Source: Sphingobacterium yanglingense (lineage in GTDB: Bacteria; Bacteroidota; Bacteroidia; Sphingobacteriales; Sphingobacteriaceae). From it: DNA of 64,000 nucleotides. Under the pieces are notes generated by a model. The model did not search any database. It saw only the letters and a list, made by a program, of their open reading frames with translations, and was not told where the DNA came from. Of this stretch, positions 16,463-25,287 are shown piece by piece. The stretch's first letter is position 1; every line of letters begins with the position of its first letter. The DNA is taken from positions 1 through 64,000 of the forward strand of contig NZ_SNYV01000014.1 in NCBI RefSeq assembly GCF_004363245.1, read 5' to 3'. A program made the position numbers and the translations under genes.

Positions 16463-17710
16463 ATGAACAGTATACAACAACAGTTGCTCAATAGCCGTAT
16501 TGCAAAGCAAGCGGTAAACGGCTTGCAATTGAAAGATAAGCAGCAGATATTAGGACGCATTGCAACATTATTACGGACTAACTGTAATGCTATTTTGACG
16601 CAGAACCAGTTGGATTTGGAACAGATGGATGTTGCTGATCCAAAGTATGACCGTCTGAAGCTGACTGCAGAGCGGATTGAAAGCTTGGCGCAGGGTGTGG
16701 AAGATATTAGTAAACTGGAAGATCCAACGGATAAATTGTTGAGTACTAAACGGCTTGAAAATGGGCTCCTGGTAGAAAAGAGAACCGTGGCATTGGGTGT
16801 TGTGGGCGTAATTTATGAATCAAGGCCTAATGTAACGATCGATGTTGCGGCGCTATGTATACAATCGGGGAATGTCTGTCTTCTGCGTGGTGGCAGTGAT
16901 GCCTGGTATACCAATAGCTATCTGGTCGGTATCCTTCAGGGCGTGTTGAGCGAATATGGAACAGATCCCAATATCATACAATTGCTCCCTACGGTTAGGG
17001 ATTTAATCGGTTCACTTTTGGAAGCAGTAGGATATGTGGATATTATTATCCCGCGTGGATCCCAAGGATTGATTGATTTTGTCCGTCAGCATGCCAAGGT
17101 TCCTGTTATAGAGACTGGGGCAGGAGTCTGCCATACCTATGTTGAGGCCAGTGCCGATTTGGATAAAGCAGCCCGTATTGTAGCGAATGCTAAAATCTCA
17201 CGTCCTTCTGTCTGCAATGCCTTAGATACAATTCTCGTGGATGAAAATATTGATAAGCCGTTCATACAGCAGCTTATCCCTCACTTTGCGGCAGCTAAGG
17301 TGGAAGTTTTTGCTACGGATAGACTGTATAATATTTTTCATGAGGCTAAATATCCTTATGTGCAGCACGCAGAGGAATCGGATTTTGGTCGTGAGTTTTT
17401 AGATTTAAAGTGTTCGATAAAAGAAGTCAGTGGTTTAGATGACGCTCTTTCGCATATCGCTGATCATTCTTCCAAACATTCTGAATGTATCGTGTCGCAA
17501 GATTCGGTTAAAATTGCGAAATTTATGCGCTCGGTAGATGCCGCCGCGGTGTACTCTAATGCGTCAACCCGTTTTACGGATGGTGGAGAGTTTGGGTTAG
17601 GGGCAGAAATAGGTATTTCTACGCAAAAGTTGCATGCACGTGGACCTTTTGCACTGGAAAAATTAGTCACAGAAAAATGGTTTGTCACAGGTGACGGACA
17701 GATTAGATAA
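16463..17710 (+). CDS. proA: Glutamate-5-semialdehyde dehydrogenase (gamma-glutamyl phosphate reductase)
   Basis: A 415-residue NADPH-dependent reductase for the second step of proline synthesis. It has the aldehyde-dehydrogenase-type fold with GVVGVIYESRPNVTIDVAALC, IIPRGSQGLIDFV, the catalytic cysteine in RPSVCNALDT and the C-terminal FTDGGEFGLGAEIGISTQKLHARGP. It forms an operon with proB and the following small gene. Confidence 0.94.
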   Translation: MNSIQQQLLNSRIAKQAVNGLQLKDKQQILGRIATLLRTNCNAILTQNQLDLEQMDVADPKYDRLKLTAERIESLAQGVEDISKLEDPTDKLLSTKRLENGLLVEKRTVALGVVGVIYESRPNVTIDVAALCIQSGNVCLLRGGSDAWYTNSYLVGILQGVLSEYGTDPNIIQLLPTVRDLIGSLLEAVGYVDIIIPRGSQGLIDFVRQHAKVPVIETGAGVCHTYVEASADLDKAARIVANAKISRPSVCNALDTILVDENIDKPFIQQLIPHFAAAKVEVFATDRLYNIFHEAKYPYVQHAEESDFGREFLDLKCSIKEVSGLDDALSHIADHSSKHSECIVSQDSVKIAKFMRSVDAAAVYSNASTRFTDGGEFGLGAEIGISTQKLHARGPFALEKLVTEKWFVTGDGQIR

Positions 17711-17716
17711 TAAGTT

Positions 17717-18106
17717 ATGGGAATTCGATACGAAAAAGATACGATACTGAATTGGATAAATGAGATGGGCAAGTTTCTGCGCCTTTTGGTCGGGAAGTGG
17801 GAAGGTCTTCAAGAAGAAACGAGGGAATCTGTCAATATTGATACTGGATATAAGGAGTTTTTTAATGAAGAACGTACTTTTTTCTTAAATCTTAGTGATG
17901 CAGAACTTATTGATTATAGTAAAAGCCTAGAGCAGGAGCAGATTAGACCCCTGGCACAGCTTCTGATGTATGACGGGTTGATCAATCAGGATAATGGTTT
18001 GCTTTTAAAAGCAAAAGCCCTGTTTGAGTACCATATGAAACAGACAGGGAGCTTCTCCTTCGAAGACTATGGTTTTCTACAACAGATCAACAACAATTTA
18101 CGATAG
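17717..18106 (+). CDS. Hypothetical protein in the proBA operon
   Basis: A 129-residue protein that starts six bases after the proA stop, so it is almost certainly cotranscribed. It is predicted to be soluble and helical, with no cysteine, signal peptide or membrane segment. Recognisable stretches are ILNWINEMGKFLRLLVGKWEG at the N-terminus and FFLNLSDAELIDYSKSLEQEQIRPLAQLLMYDGLI in the middle, which look like two helical hairpins. I know no function. Position suggests a helper or unrelated passenger of proline synthesis. Confidence 0.75.
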   Translation: MGIRYEKDTILNWINEMGKFLRLLVGKWEGLQEETRESVNIDTGYKEFFNEERTFFLNLSDAELIDYSKSLEQEQIRPLAQLLMYDGLINQDNGLLLKAKALFEYHMKQTGSFSFEDYGFLQQINNNLR

Positions 18107-18116
18107 ATAGGCTGGT

Positions 18117-19253
18117 CTATCGCAGAATTTCCCGTGCGATAACCAACCGTTGTATCTCTGAGGTACCTTCGTAGATCTGTGTGATTTTTGCATCACGCAT
18201 TAATCGTTCGACATGATATTCTTTTACATAACCGTACCCTCCGTGTATTTGGATGGCTTCTATGGTGTGCTTCATAGCGACTTCCGAAGCATGTAGCTTA
18301 GCCATAGCGGCTTCTTTACCATAGGGTAACCCTTGATCTTTAGTCCAGGCTGCTTTGTAGGTTAAAAGCCGCGCCGCTTCGATTTCTACCTCCATATCTG
18401 CCAGTTTGAATTGTATAGCCTGATGAGCTGAAATCGGTTGGCCAAAAGTCTTACGCTCCTTGGAATAGGCTAAGGCCAAATCGTAGGCACCTGCGGCTAT
18501 GCCCAATGCCTGTGCTGCTATACCGATGCGGCCACCATCGAGTGTTTTCATTGCAAATCTAAATCCAAATCCGTCATCACCTATGCGATTAGCCTTTGGT
18601 ACGACGACATCTGTAAATAATAAGGAGTGTGTGTCTGAACTGCGTATTCCCAATTTATTTTCCTTAGGTCCGATAGTGAATCCCGCCATTCCTTTTTCGA
18701 CGATCAGTACATTGATACCTTTGTGTCCCAATTCCGGATGCGTCTGTGCAACAACTAAATAGATGTCGGCATTTCCTCCATTCGTAATCCAATTTTTGGT
18801 ACCGTTCAATAGATAGTGATCGCCCATATCTGCTGCGGTAGTATGTTGTGAAGAAGCATCAGATCCCGCTTCAGGTTCAGATAATGCAAAAGCCCCTAAT
18901 TTTTCGCCCTTTGCAAGGGGAACCAGGTATTGTTGTTTTTGCTCTTCCGTGCCATAGGCTTCTAGACCCCATAGTACAAGTGAATTATGGGCAGACATGA
19001 TGACGGCAGTTGATGCATCTACTTTTGCGATTTCTTCCAAAGCTAGAACGTAAGCCTGAGCATCCATGCCGGCTCCGCCATATTTTTCAGAGGTCATGAT
19101 ACCCATGAAACCTAGATCTCCCATTTTCTTGATGAATTCTGTAGGAAATTCAGCTTTCTCATCACGTTGTATAACTTCTTTTTTCAGCTCTTGGGCAAAC
19201 TCTCTTGCCGCATCACGTATCATTTTATGCTCTTCTGATAGTTCGAAATTCAT
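18117..19253 (-). CDS. Acyl-CoA dehydrogenase
   Basis: The start is placed at ATG 19253 ([14 protein letters not shown]); the frame continues nine codons further upstream without family support. The 378-residue flavoprotein oxidises acyl-CoA thioesters in fatty-acid or branched-chain amino-acid breakdown. Signatures are [14 protein letters not shown] (FAD/substrate loop), [46 protein letters not shown] with the likely catalytic Glu in IYEGT. Length fits short-chain/butyryl-type enzymes. A long palindrome lies just upstream and probably controls it. Chain-length preference cannot be read from the sequence. Confidence 0.92.
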   Translation of the reverse strand: MNFELSEEHKMIRDAAREFAQELKKEVIQRDEKAEFPTEFIKKMGDLGFMGIMTSEKYGGAGMDAQAYVLALEEIAKVDASTAVIMSAHNSLVLWGLEAYGTEEQKQQYLVPLAKGEKLGAFALSEPEAGSDASSQHTTAADMGDHYLLNGTKNWITNGGNADIYLVVAQTHPELGHKGINVLIVEKGMAGFTIGPKENKLGIRSSDTHSLLFTDVVVPKANRIGDDGFGFRFAMKTLDGGRIGIAAQALGIAAGAYDLALAYSKERKTFGQPISAHQAIQFKLADMEVEIEAARLLTYKAAWTKDQGLPYGKEAAMAKLHASEVAMKHTIEAIQIHGGYGYVKEYHVERLMRDAKITQIYEGTSEIQRLVIAREILR

Positions 19254-19287
19254 GGTGTGTCGTCTATTTGGTTCTATCAAATATACT

Positions 19288-19317
19288 TATTTTTATTATG
19301 CGTGCATAATAAAAATA
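19288..19317. promoter_or_regulatory. 30-base palindromic operator upstream of acyl-CoA dehydrogenase
   Basis: Two perfect 14-base arms, TATTTTTATTATGC (19288-19301) and GCATAATAAAAATA (19304-19317), are separated by GT. It lies 34 bases before the acyl-CoA dehydrogenase ATG, where a dimeric repressor would cover the promoter. There is no T run or G+C-rich stem, so it is an operator rather than a terminator. Confidence 0.65.
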
Positions 19318-19355
19318 TAAAATTTAACCTTTATTATTTGGATGTTATCCAAAAG

Positions 19356-19372
19356 TCTACTATATTAGTAGA
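19356..19372. promoter_or_regulatory. 7-base dyad upstream of the peroxiredoxin gene
   Basis: TCTACTA (19356-19362) and TAGTAGA (19366-19372) form a perfect inverted repeat with a 3-base spacer, 27 bases before the peroxiredoxin ATG. Possible operator; no regulator gene is adjacent. Confidence 0.35.
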
Positions 19373-19399
19373 ATATATAGATTATTAAAATTTACAAAT

Positions 19400-20035
19400 A
19401 TGGGTTTAAGACTAGGAGATGACGCGCCAAATTTCAAAGCGCAGACAACGATAGGTGATATCGATTTCTATGATTACATAAAAGATAGTTGGGCGGTGCT
19501 GTATTCGCATCCGTCAGATTTTACACCGGTATGTACGACTGAGCTAGGTCGTACAGCTCAGCTAAAGTCAGAGTTTGAGAAGCGTAATGTTAAAGTTCTC
19601 GCATTAAGTGTTGATGGGGTTGAAGATCACCTACAGTGGGTAAAAGATATTAACGAAACACAGAATACAACGGTAGATTTTCCAATTATTGCGGACGAAG
19701 ACCGCCACGTTGCTGAATTGTACGATATGATTCACCCGAATGCTTCAACAACATTTACCGTGAGGTCTGTATTTGTCATTGGACCAGATAGAAAGGTTAA
19801 ACTAACACTTACTTATCCAGCGTCTACAGGACGTAATTTTTATGAGATCCTACGTGTTATAGATTCTCTTCAGCTTACGGCTGAATATTCTGTCGCGACA
19901 CCGGCAGATTGGAAAGACGGTGAAGATGTAATCGTAGTTCCTGCTATCAAAACAGAGGATATCCCAGCTAAGTTTCCAAAAGGTTTTACGGAGATCAAAC
20001 CTTATTTACGCGTTACTCCTCAACCGAATAAGTAA
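19400..20035 (+). CDS. 1-Cys peroxiredoxin (Prx6 type)
   Basis: A 211-residue peroxiredoxin with the active-site motif HPSDFTPVCTTELGR (peroxidatic Cys45). No other cysteine occurs in the protein, which makes it a 1-Cys enzyme that needs an external reductant. The C-terminal extension (from about residue 160, PADWKDGEDVIVVPAI) is typical of the Prx6 subfamily. It reduces peroxides in the cytoplasm. It is divergent from the acyl-CoA dehydrogenase gene, whose reaction can feed peroxide-producing electron transfer; that link is inference only. Confidence 0.93.
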   Translation: MGLRLGDDAPNFKAQTTIGDIDFYDYIKDSWAVLYSHPSDFTPVCTTELGRTAQLKSEFEKRNVKVLALSVDGVEDHLQWVKDINETQNTTVDFPIIADEDRHVAELYDMIHPNASTTFTVRSVFVIGPDRKVKLTLTYPASTGRNFYEILRVIDSLQLTAEYSVATPADWKDGEDVIVVPAIKTEDIPAKFPKGFTEIKPYLRVTPQPNK

Positions 20036-20054
20036 GCATTTTTGTTTATAAATA

Positions 20055-20096
20055 AAGAGCGCCATTTCTAGTTATAGAAATAGCGCTCTACTTTTT
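20055..20096 (+). terminator. Terminator after the peroxiredoxin gene
   Basis: AGAGCGCCATTTCTA (20056-20070) pairs, with a wobble, with TAGAAATAGCGCTCT (20075-20089), followed by ACTTTTT. It lies between converging genes and may also act on the SusD side. Confidence 0.75.
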
Positions 20097-20135
20097 ATGG
20101 TATTTCCAAGATAGGCTTAGGTCGACTTGTAAAGA

Positions 20136-21506
20136 CTAATATCCCGGATTTTGCGTCAGGTTATTTCCCAGTCCAATCTCTGCAGCAGGGATAGGGTAGA
20201 GGAAATACTTTTCATCTTTAAGACTGCTGTATTTGGCGAGTGCAAGTTTAGTCCGGCAATAGTCAAACCAAGTTTCTCCTTCAAATAATAGTTCTCTTTC
20301 CTTTTCTTCCTGTACAGCCTTAATAAAGACCTCAAGGCTGTTGTAGTCATTTATCGGGGTCGTATAACCTGCTCGTTCCTGGACCTTTTTGAGGGCATTA
20401 TAGGCGGCTTGAGTGACACCATTATCTATCCTTGCTTTTGCCTCTGCATGTATGAGATAAATCTCTGCGAGCCGGATCGCTGTTACGTTTTGACTGGCTG
20501 GAGAGAAGTTGGGAAACTTGCCCATGAAATAGTTATTCTTACTCCCTTTTTTGACTGTAAACGTCTTGCGTTGATCTCCTTCCCGATATAGGTCCAACAA
20601 GGTAGAATCCTTTGCTAAGAAAAGAACCGTAGCATTATCATTGGATACTGCTGCCAAAGGGTTGGTTGCCTGATCATCAAACTGTATCTCGAAAATAGCT
20701 TCGCTACTATTCTGTGTGGTCCAAATACTGGGATACGCTGTGGGCAGGTTGTATTTCCCGGAAGATAGGACTTCTTCCGACAGGCTGGCTGCATTTTTAT
20801 AATCATTGGTAAAAGCAGCTTGGTAAAGGTATACTTTGGCCAGAAGCGCTTTCGCAGCCCAATGTGAGGCACGTCCACGGTTAGCATCACCTGTGTAGGT
20901 ATTTTCGGCAGGGAGTAGATTGATCGCATCGTTCAAATCACTGATGATTTGTGCGTATACCTCTTCTTTTTCGGATTGTTTCGTGTCCAACTCACTGTTT
21001 TCTTGAGTATAAGTTACCTTTAGCGGTATACGTCCAAAAGCCCGTACCAGAAAGAAATAGTTAAACGCACGGATGAATTTTGCTTCTCCAATAAAGATAT
21101 TCTTTTTTTGATCTGTAATCATAGATGCCGTCATCTTTGGTACTTCATCTATGATTTGATTTGCAGCGTTTATGGTCGTATATAGTGCTTTCCACATATT
21201 GGCAGTCCAAGGATTGATGGTCTGTACTTGGTGGGTTGCAAAGTTTTCATATTCTGGGTATTCAGCAGCGTGTCTGACGTGACGTGCAGAAAACTCAGGG
21301 ACAATAATTGTAGACTGTCCGTAAGAATAAGAGTTCATCATGCTGCGGTACATTCCCATTAATGCTGAATTGGCATTGGTCTCTGAATTGAAGTATTCGT
21401 CCTGACCAATCTGTCCAAGCGGATCGCGATCTAAGAACTTGTCACAAGATGTCGTCGTAAAAGTGAATGAAGCAAGGAGTAGCAAGTATATAATGTTCTG
21501 TCTCAT
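20136..21506 (-). CDS. SusD/RagB family nutrient-binding lipoprotein
   Basis: A 456-residue lipoprotein with signal peptide and lipobox TTSC (Cys21), then DKFLDRDPLGQIGQDEYFNSE, the usual SusD N-terminus. Middle and C-terminal features are AKFIRAFNYFFLVRAFG, AAKALLAKVYLYQAAFTND (TPR-like helices), AIRLAEIYLIHAEAKAR and a final PIPAAEIGLGNNLTQNPGY. SusD proteins sit on the cell surface as the lid of a SusC channel. At 456 residues it is on the short side. It starts eight bases after the SusC stop. No sugar- or protein-degrading enzyme is adjacent, so the ligand is unknown. Confidence 0.93.
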   Translation of the reverse strand: MRQNIIYLLLLASFTFTTTSCDKFLDRDPLGQIGQDEYFNSETNANSALMGMYRSMMNSYSYGQSTIIVPEFSARHVRHAAEYPEYENFATHQVQTINPWTANMWKALYTTINAANQIIDEVPKMTASMITDQKKNIFIGEAKFIRAFNYFFLVRAFGRIPLKVTYTQENSELDTKQSEKEEVYAQIISDLNDAINLLPAENTYTGDANRGRASHWAAKALLAKVYLYQAAFTNDYKNAASLSEEVLSSGKYNLPTAYPSIWTTQNSSEAIFEIQFDDQATNPLAAVSNDNATVLFLAKDSTLLDLYREGDQRKTFTVKKGSKNNYFMGKFPNFSPASQNVTAIRLAEIYLIHAEAKARIDNGVTQAAYNALKKVQERAGYTTPINDYNSLEVFIKAVQEEKERELLFEGETWFDYCRTKLALAKYSSLKDEKYFLYPIPAAEIGLGNNLTQNPGY

Positions 21507-21514
21507 AGTAAAAT

Positions 21515-24500
21515 CTAAAATGTTAAGTTAAAGCCTGTAGTGAAGATGCGTGGTTGCGGATAGCTACCATAGTCATAACCATAGATTAAACCTGTGTTTG
21601 CACCGCCATGGCTAGAACTCACCTCAGGATCGTATCCCCTGTATTTGGTAAATACGTAAGCGTTTTGTACGGTAGCGTACCAACGTAGTTTTTTTATTCT
21701 CAGCTTATCTGATACCGCACTAGGTACCGTGTAGCCTAAGGTTATATTGCGTATACGGAAGAAAGAGCCGTCCTCTACAAAGCGGGAAGATACAGCACCA
21801 TTGTTTAGATCTCCAGGAGCAGGACGGGGTACGTCTGTGATGTCTCCTGGTTTTTTCCATCGGTCTACCATATCTACAAATTGATTGGAACTCGGGTTGA
21901 ATCCTTCTAACCCAGAAGCCAGATTATAATTGAAGATGTCATTACCATAGGTGAATTGTCCAAGGATACTTAAGTCAAAGTTTTTGTAAGAGAAATTGTT
22001 GGATATACCACCAAAGAAATCTGGATTAGGGTCTCCTATCATAACATGATCTGCATAGTTGGTCGGTAGCACCATCGTGCCATCAGCACCCAAATAGTCG
22101 ATCATACCAGTCTGTGCGTTGACTCCCATTGCTTTCCAACCGTAGAATACACCTAAAGGTTGTCCAGGGCGTGCTCGGTTGAGGTCGCCGACCCCGCCAC
22201 GCATCTCATTTAATCCATTGGGTAGTGCCAGCACCTTGTTTCGGTTGAAGGTCATGTTAAGTGAGGTGGACCACTTAAAGTCTCCAATCAGGTTTTTTGT
22301 AGTCAGTTCAAATTCAAAACCCTTATTCTCGATATCTCCCGAGTTGGTAAATCGCGTTCCATATCCCGAACTGCTCAGGATAGGTAGGCCGATTAATAGA
22401 TCTGAGGTCTTCTTGTAATAGTAATCGGCCAATAGGGATATTCTGCCATTCAGGAATCCAGCGTCTATACCGATATTCCATTGCTGGGTGGTCTCCCATT
22501 TTAGGCCGCGGTCTCCTAAGACATTCGGTAAGAATCCGGGAGTGCCCATATAGTTATTGCCTCCTGTGTACATGGAGCGGCTCGCATAATTGCCAATGTT
22601 TTGATTACCTGTTATACCCCAACTTGCGCGGAGTTTTAAATCGCTGAGGAATTTGGCATCCTGCATAAAATCCTCCTGTTTGATGCGCCATGCGCCGGCG
22701 AAAGAAGGGAATACCGCCCAACGGTTATCTCTGCCAAAGCGGGATGAACCATCGGACCGTACGTTCGCGTTTAGGATATACTTATCGTTGTAAATATAAG
22801 TTGCCCGCGCGAATCCGGAAGCTATAGCCCATTCTTCGGGGTAAGAGTTTGCTCCATTGATGACTCCTCCTGCTGTGATATAAGGGATATCATTGGTTGG
22901 AAAATTAGATCGTTGTGCATGTACGAAATCAATACGGGATTCCTGGAAAGAAAAACCGCCTAAGACATTTAAGCTATGTGCTCCAAAAGTCTTATCGTAT
23001 GTTAGCGTTGTTTCATTGATCCAGAGCTGATCTCTTGTGTTGCGACGTGCGCCTATACCGCCTTGGCTTACATACGAACGTAGTCCATTAGGGGGCATAA
23101 AGAAGGTCTCGTCAATAAAGCTTACATCGGTACCAAAGCTTGTCTTTAACAACAATTCGGGAATGATATTATATTCAGCACTGGCATTGGCCAAGATCCG
23201 GAACGTTTGCGCTTCATTAGTGGGCAGTTCGAGCATAGCCACGGGGTTTTCCCGTGTTACGCGTACTTGGTCATAGACATAATTGCCACGGTCGTCAAAT
23301 ACGGTTAGATTAGGTGGGGAGAATATGCCGCTTTTGGTAGCGCCTTCCTTAGAGTTCTCTTCCTGTACCCGTTGGTTGACCGCGCGGGTAAGGTTGATCG
23401 CTGTAGAAAATCGCAGCTTGTCGCTATGGGCATGATCTAGATTGATACGGCCGCTTAGTCTATTGAAATCCGAGCCTAATAATACCCCACCTTGTCTCAT
23501 ATAACCTAGGGAAGTATAATATCTTGTTTTGTCATTGCCGCCATTGGCCGAAAGCTCATAGTTTCGCATAGGGGCAGTTCTGAATACGGCATCCTGCCAA
23601 TTGGTATTTACGCCAGGGTTCGCAAATATTTGATCGTGAGCTTTGTTGGTATCGATACCTAGTTCTAGTCTGATTTTATAATAATCACGCATGTAGTCCT
23701 GGTACTGCTCCGTATTCATCATGTCATAATAGCGCTCGCGGGGTACTTGGGAGAAGCCTTCATACATGTTGAAGTTGAATTGGCTATGTCCTGCTGTACC
23801 TTTTTTGGTGGTAATCAAAACCACACCATTGGCTGCCCGGGAACCGTAAATGGAAGAGGAAGCGGCATCTTTTAAGATTTCGATAGACTGTACGTCCGAA
23901 GGATTGATAGAGGCCAGTACATTGATACCTTGTGTACCTCCACCAAAATCAAATGAGGAGCCTCCCGTAAAATTCGTTGTACTGTTGACCGGGATTCCGT
24001 CGACAACATACAGCGGGTCGGAACTGGCATTGATAGAAGTGGTACCGCGTACACGGATGCTGATTCCGCCGCCGGGCGAGCCTGACTTTTGGGTAACCTG
24101 TACACCGCCGGCTTTTCCTTGTATAGCTTGTGTAATACTAGGGAGAACTTCGTCTTCAATGTCTTTGGCGCCAATGCTGGATACAGCCGTGGGTAATGTG
24201 GCACGTTTCATCGTACCATACCCTACGGAAACGACCTTTACGGATTCGATGGTATTCGTCTCTGTTGTTAGTTGTACTTGGACATCTTTCCTCTTGCCTA
24301 TGGCTTGACTGAAGGTTTTGTAGCCTACCGAACTGAATCGAAGGGTGTTTTTCGCATTGGCAGTTATTTTGAATCGTCCGTTTTCATCCGTGAGCACTGT
24401 GGTGTTCGTGCCCTCTACAGATACCGAAGCTCCCGCTATTGGGCCTTCAGGACCGCTTACGAGGCCTGTTATGGCGTTCTTTGAAGCTGCGGCTCCATTA

Positions 24501-24961
24501 TCTAGCTTGGAGGTGTCTGTTGCCGCTATGGCCGTAGGAATGCTCTTAGTGGTATCTGCCGATGTCTTAATGCTGTCGGCAGGAGTTTCTTGCTCTTCAA
24601 TAGCCAATACGACATCGATATGACGTTGATTGTTGACATGTAGTTCCGAACGTATGAAACCTGACTTTAGTAAGACCAATATACCGTTTGGGCTTGCCGC
24701 TATTTTGAAAGCACCTTGCGCATCGGATACTACAGTATTTGTCGTACCCTTTTCTGAAATGACAACTCCCTCCAAGACGTTGCCTTTTGAATCTTTTACT
24801 TGGCCGGATACAGATAGAGAGTCTGTATTTATACCTAATCCTGAAGGAGGTTTGGGATGCTTAGCAAACGCTGTGTTGACATGTAGTGCTGCTTGTGTTG
24901 TGTTGCAAAGAAAAATTAATGTGCATGAGAAAAGTAATACGCGATAAATATGGGGTATCAT
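21515..24961 (-). CDS. SusC/RagA TonB-dependent outer-membrane transporter with two carboxypeptidase-regulatory domains
   Basis: The start is placed at ATG 24961 (MIPHIYRVLLFSCTLIFLCNTTQA), giving a proper signal peptide and 1148 residues. Two CarboxypepD_reg-like beta domains follow, at about 48-125 (SVSGQVKDSKGNVLEGVVISEKG) and 165-245 (ITGLVSGPEGPIAGASVSVEG), joined by a Thr/Ser/Asp-rich linker. Then come the TonB-box-like VVSVGYG, the plug with GKAGGVQVTQKSG and IRVRGTTSIN...DPLYVVDGIPV, and a 22-strand barrel ending in FTTGFNLTF. There is no STN signalling domain. It pairs with the SusD gene to take up an unknown polymer. Confidence 0.95.
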   Translation of the reverse strand: MIPHIYRVLLFSCTLIFLCNTTQAALHVNTAFAKHPKPPSGLGINTDSLSVSGQVKDSKGNVLEGVVISEKGTTNTVVSDAQGAFKIAASPNGILVLLKSGFIRSELHVNNQRHIDVVLAIEEQETPADSIKTSADTTKSIPTAIAATDTSKLDNGAAASKNAITGLVSGPEGPIAGASVSVEGTNTTVLTDENGRFKITANAKNTLRFSSVGYKTFSQAIGKRKDVQVQLTTETNTIESVKVVSVGYGTMKRATLPTAVSSIGAKDIEDEVLPSITQAIQGKAGGVQVTQKSGSPGGGISIRVRGTTSINASSDPLYVVDGIPVNSTTNFTGGSSFDFGGGTQGINVLASINPSDVQSIEILKDAASSSIYGSRAANGVVLITTKKGTAGHSQFNFNMYEGFSQVPRERYYDMMNTEQYQDYMRDYYKIRLELGIDTNKAHDQIFANPGVNTNWQDAVFRTAPMRNYELSANGGNDKTRYYTSLGYMRQGGVLLGSDFNRLSGRINLDHAHSDKLRFSTAINLTRAVNQRVQEENSKEGATKSGIFSPPNLTVFDDRGNYVYDQVRVTRENPVAMLELPTNEAQTFRILANASAEYNIIPELLLKTSFGTDVSFIDETFFMPPNGLRSYVSQGGIGARRNTRDQLWINETTLTYDKTFGAHSLNVLGGFSFQESRIDFVHAQRSNFPTNDIPYITAGGVINGANSYPEEWAIASGFARATYIYNDKYILNANVRSDGSSRFGRDNRWAVFPSFAGAWRIKQEDFMQDAKFLSDLKLRASWGITGNQNIGNYASRSMYTGGNNYMGTPGFLPNVLGDRGLKWETTQQWNIGIDAGFLNGRISLLADYYYKKTSDLLIGLPILSSSGYGTRFTNSGDIENKGFEFELTTKNLIGDFKWSTSLNMTFNRNKVLALPNGLNEMRGGVGDLNRARPGQPLGVFYGWKAMGVNAQTGMIDYLGADGTMVLPTNYADHVMIGDPNPDFFGGISNNFSYKNFDLSILGQFTYGNDIFNYNLASGLEGFNPSSNQFVDMVDRWKKPGDITDVPRPAPGDLNNGAVSSRFVEDGSFFRIRNITLGYTVPSAVSDKLRIKKLRWYATVQNAYVFTKYRGYDPEVSSSHGGANTGLIYGYDYGSYPQPRIFTTGFNLTF

Positions 24962-25218
24962 AAATAAAAAAATTATATAAGGATTCTGATAGAAATATAA
25001 AACTTCGAGCAACTAATGGAGAACGACGCGGATTGTAATACAGTTTAATAATCATGTGATTAATTATATCATTCTTGTTACATGATGGTGTCATGTACAA
25101 CAATAAACGCTGATAAACTGTATTTGTTGTTTAACAATTCTGGTTTTTTTTGAAAAAAGACAGAATGAGAAAGTAGACTTTATGCTAGCTCTTGGGGATT
25201 AGGAGCTTGCGAAGGGAA
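24962..25218. other. Upstream region of susC
   Basis: AT-rich and without a gene. A dyad TACATGA (25079-25085) / TCATGTA (25091-25097) with a 5-base spacer lies 118 bases before the susC start and could be an operator. No TAnnTTTG box was found on the minus strand here. Confidence 0.45.
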
Positions 25219-25255
25219 AGAAAAAAGCAGATATCTAGAATAAGATATCTGCTTT
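25219..25255 (-). terminator. Terminator after the protease gene
   Basis: A 13-base perfect stem, AAAGCAGATATCT (25224-25236) with AGATATCTGCTTT (25243-25255). On the minus strand it is followed by a T run (25226-25221). It separates the sigma/protease unit from susCD. Confidence 0.8.
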
Positions 25256-25287
25256 ATCGATTATTTGATTTATTGAAACAAAATTGA

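Noticed and set aside
23850..24308. 152-codon frame antisense to susC
   Set aside because: It mirrors the strongly supported SusC plug coding region and resembles no family.
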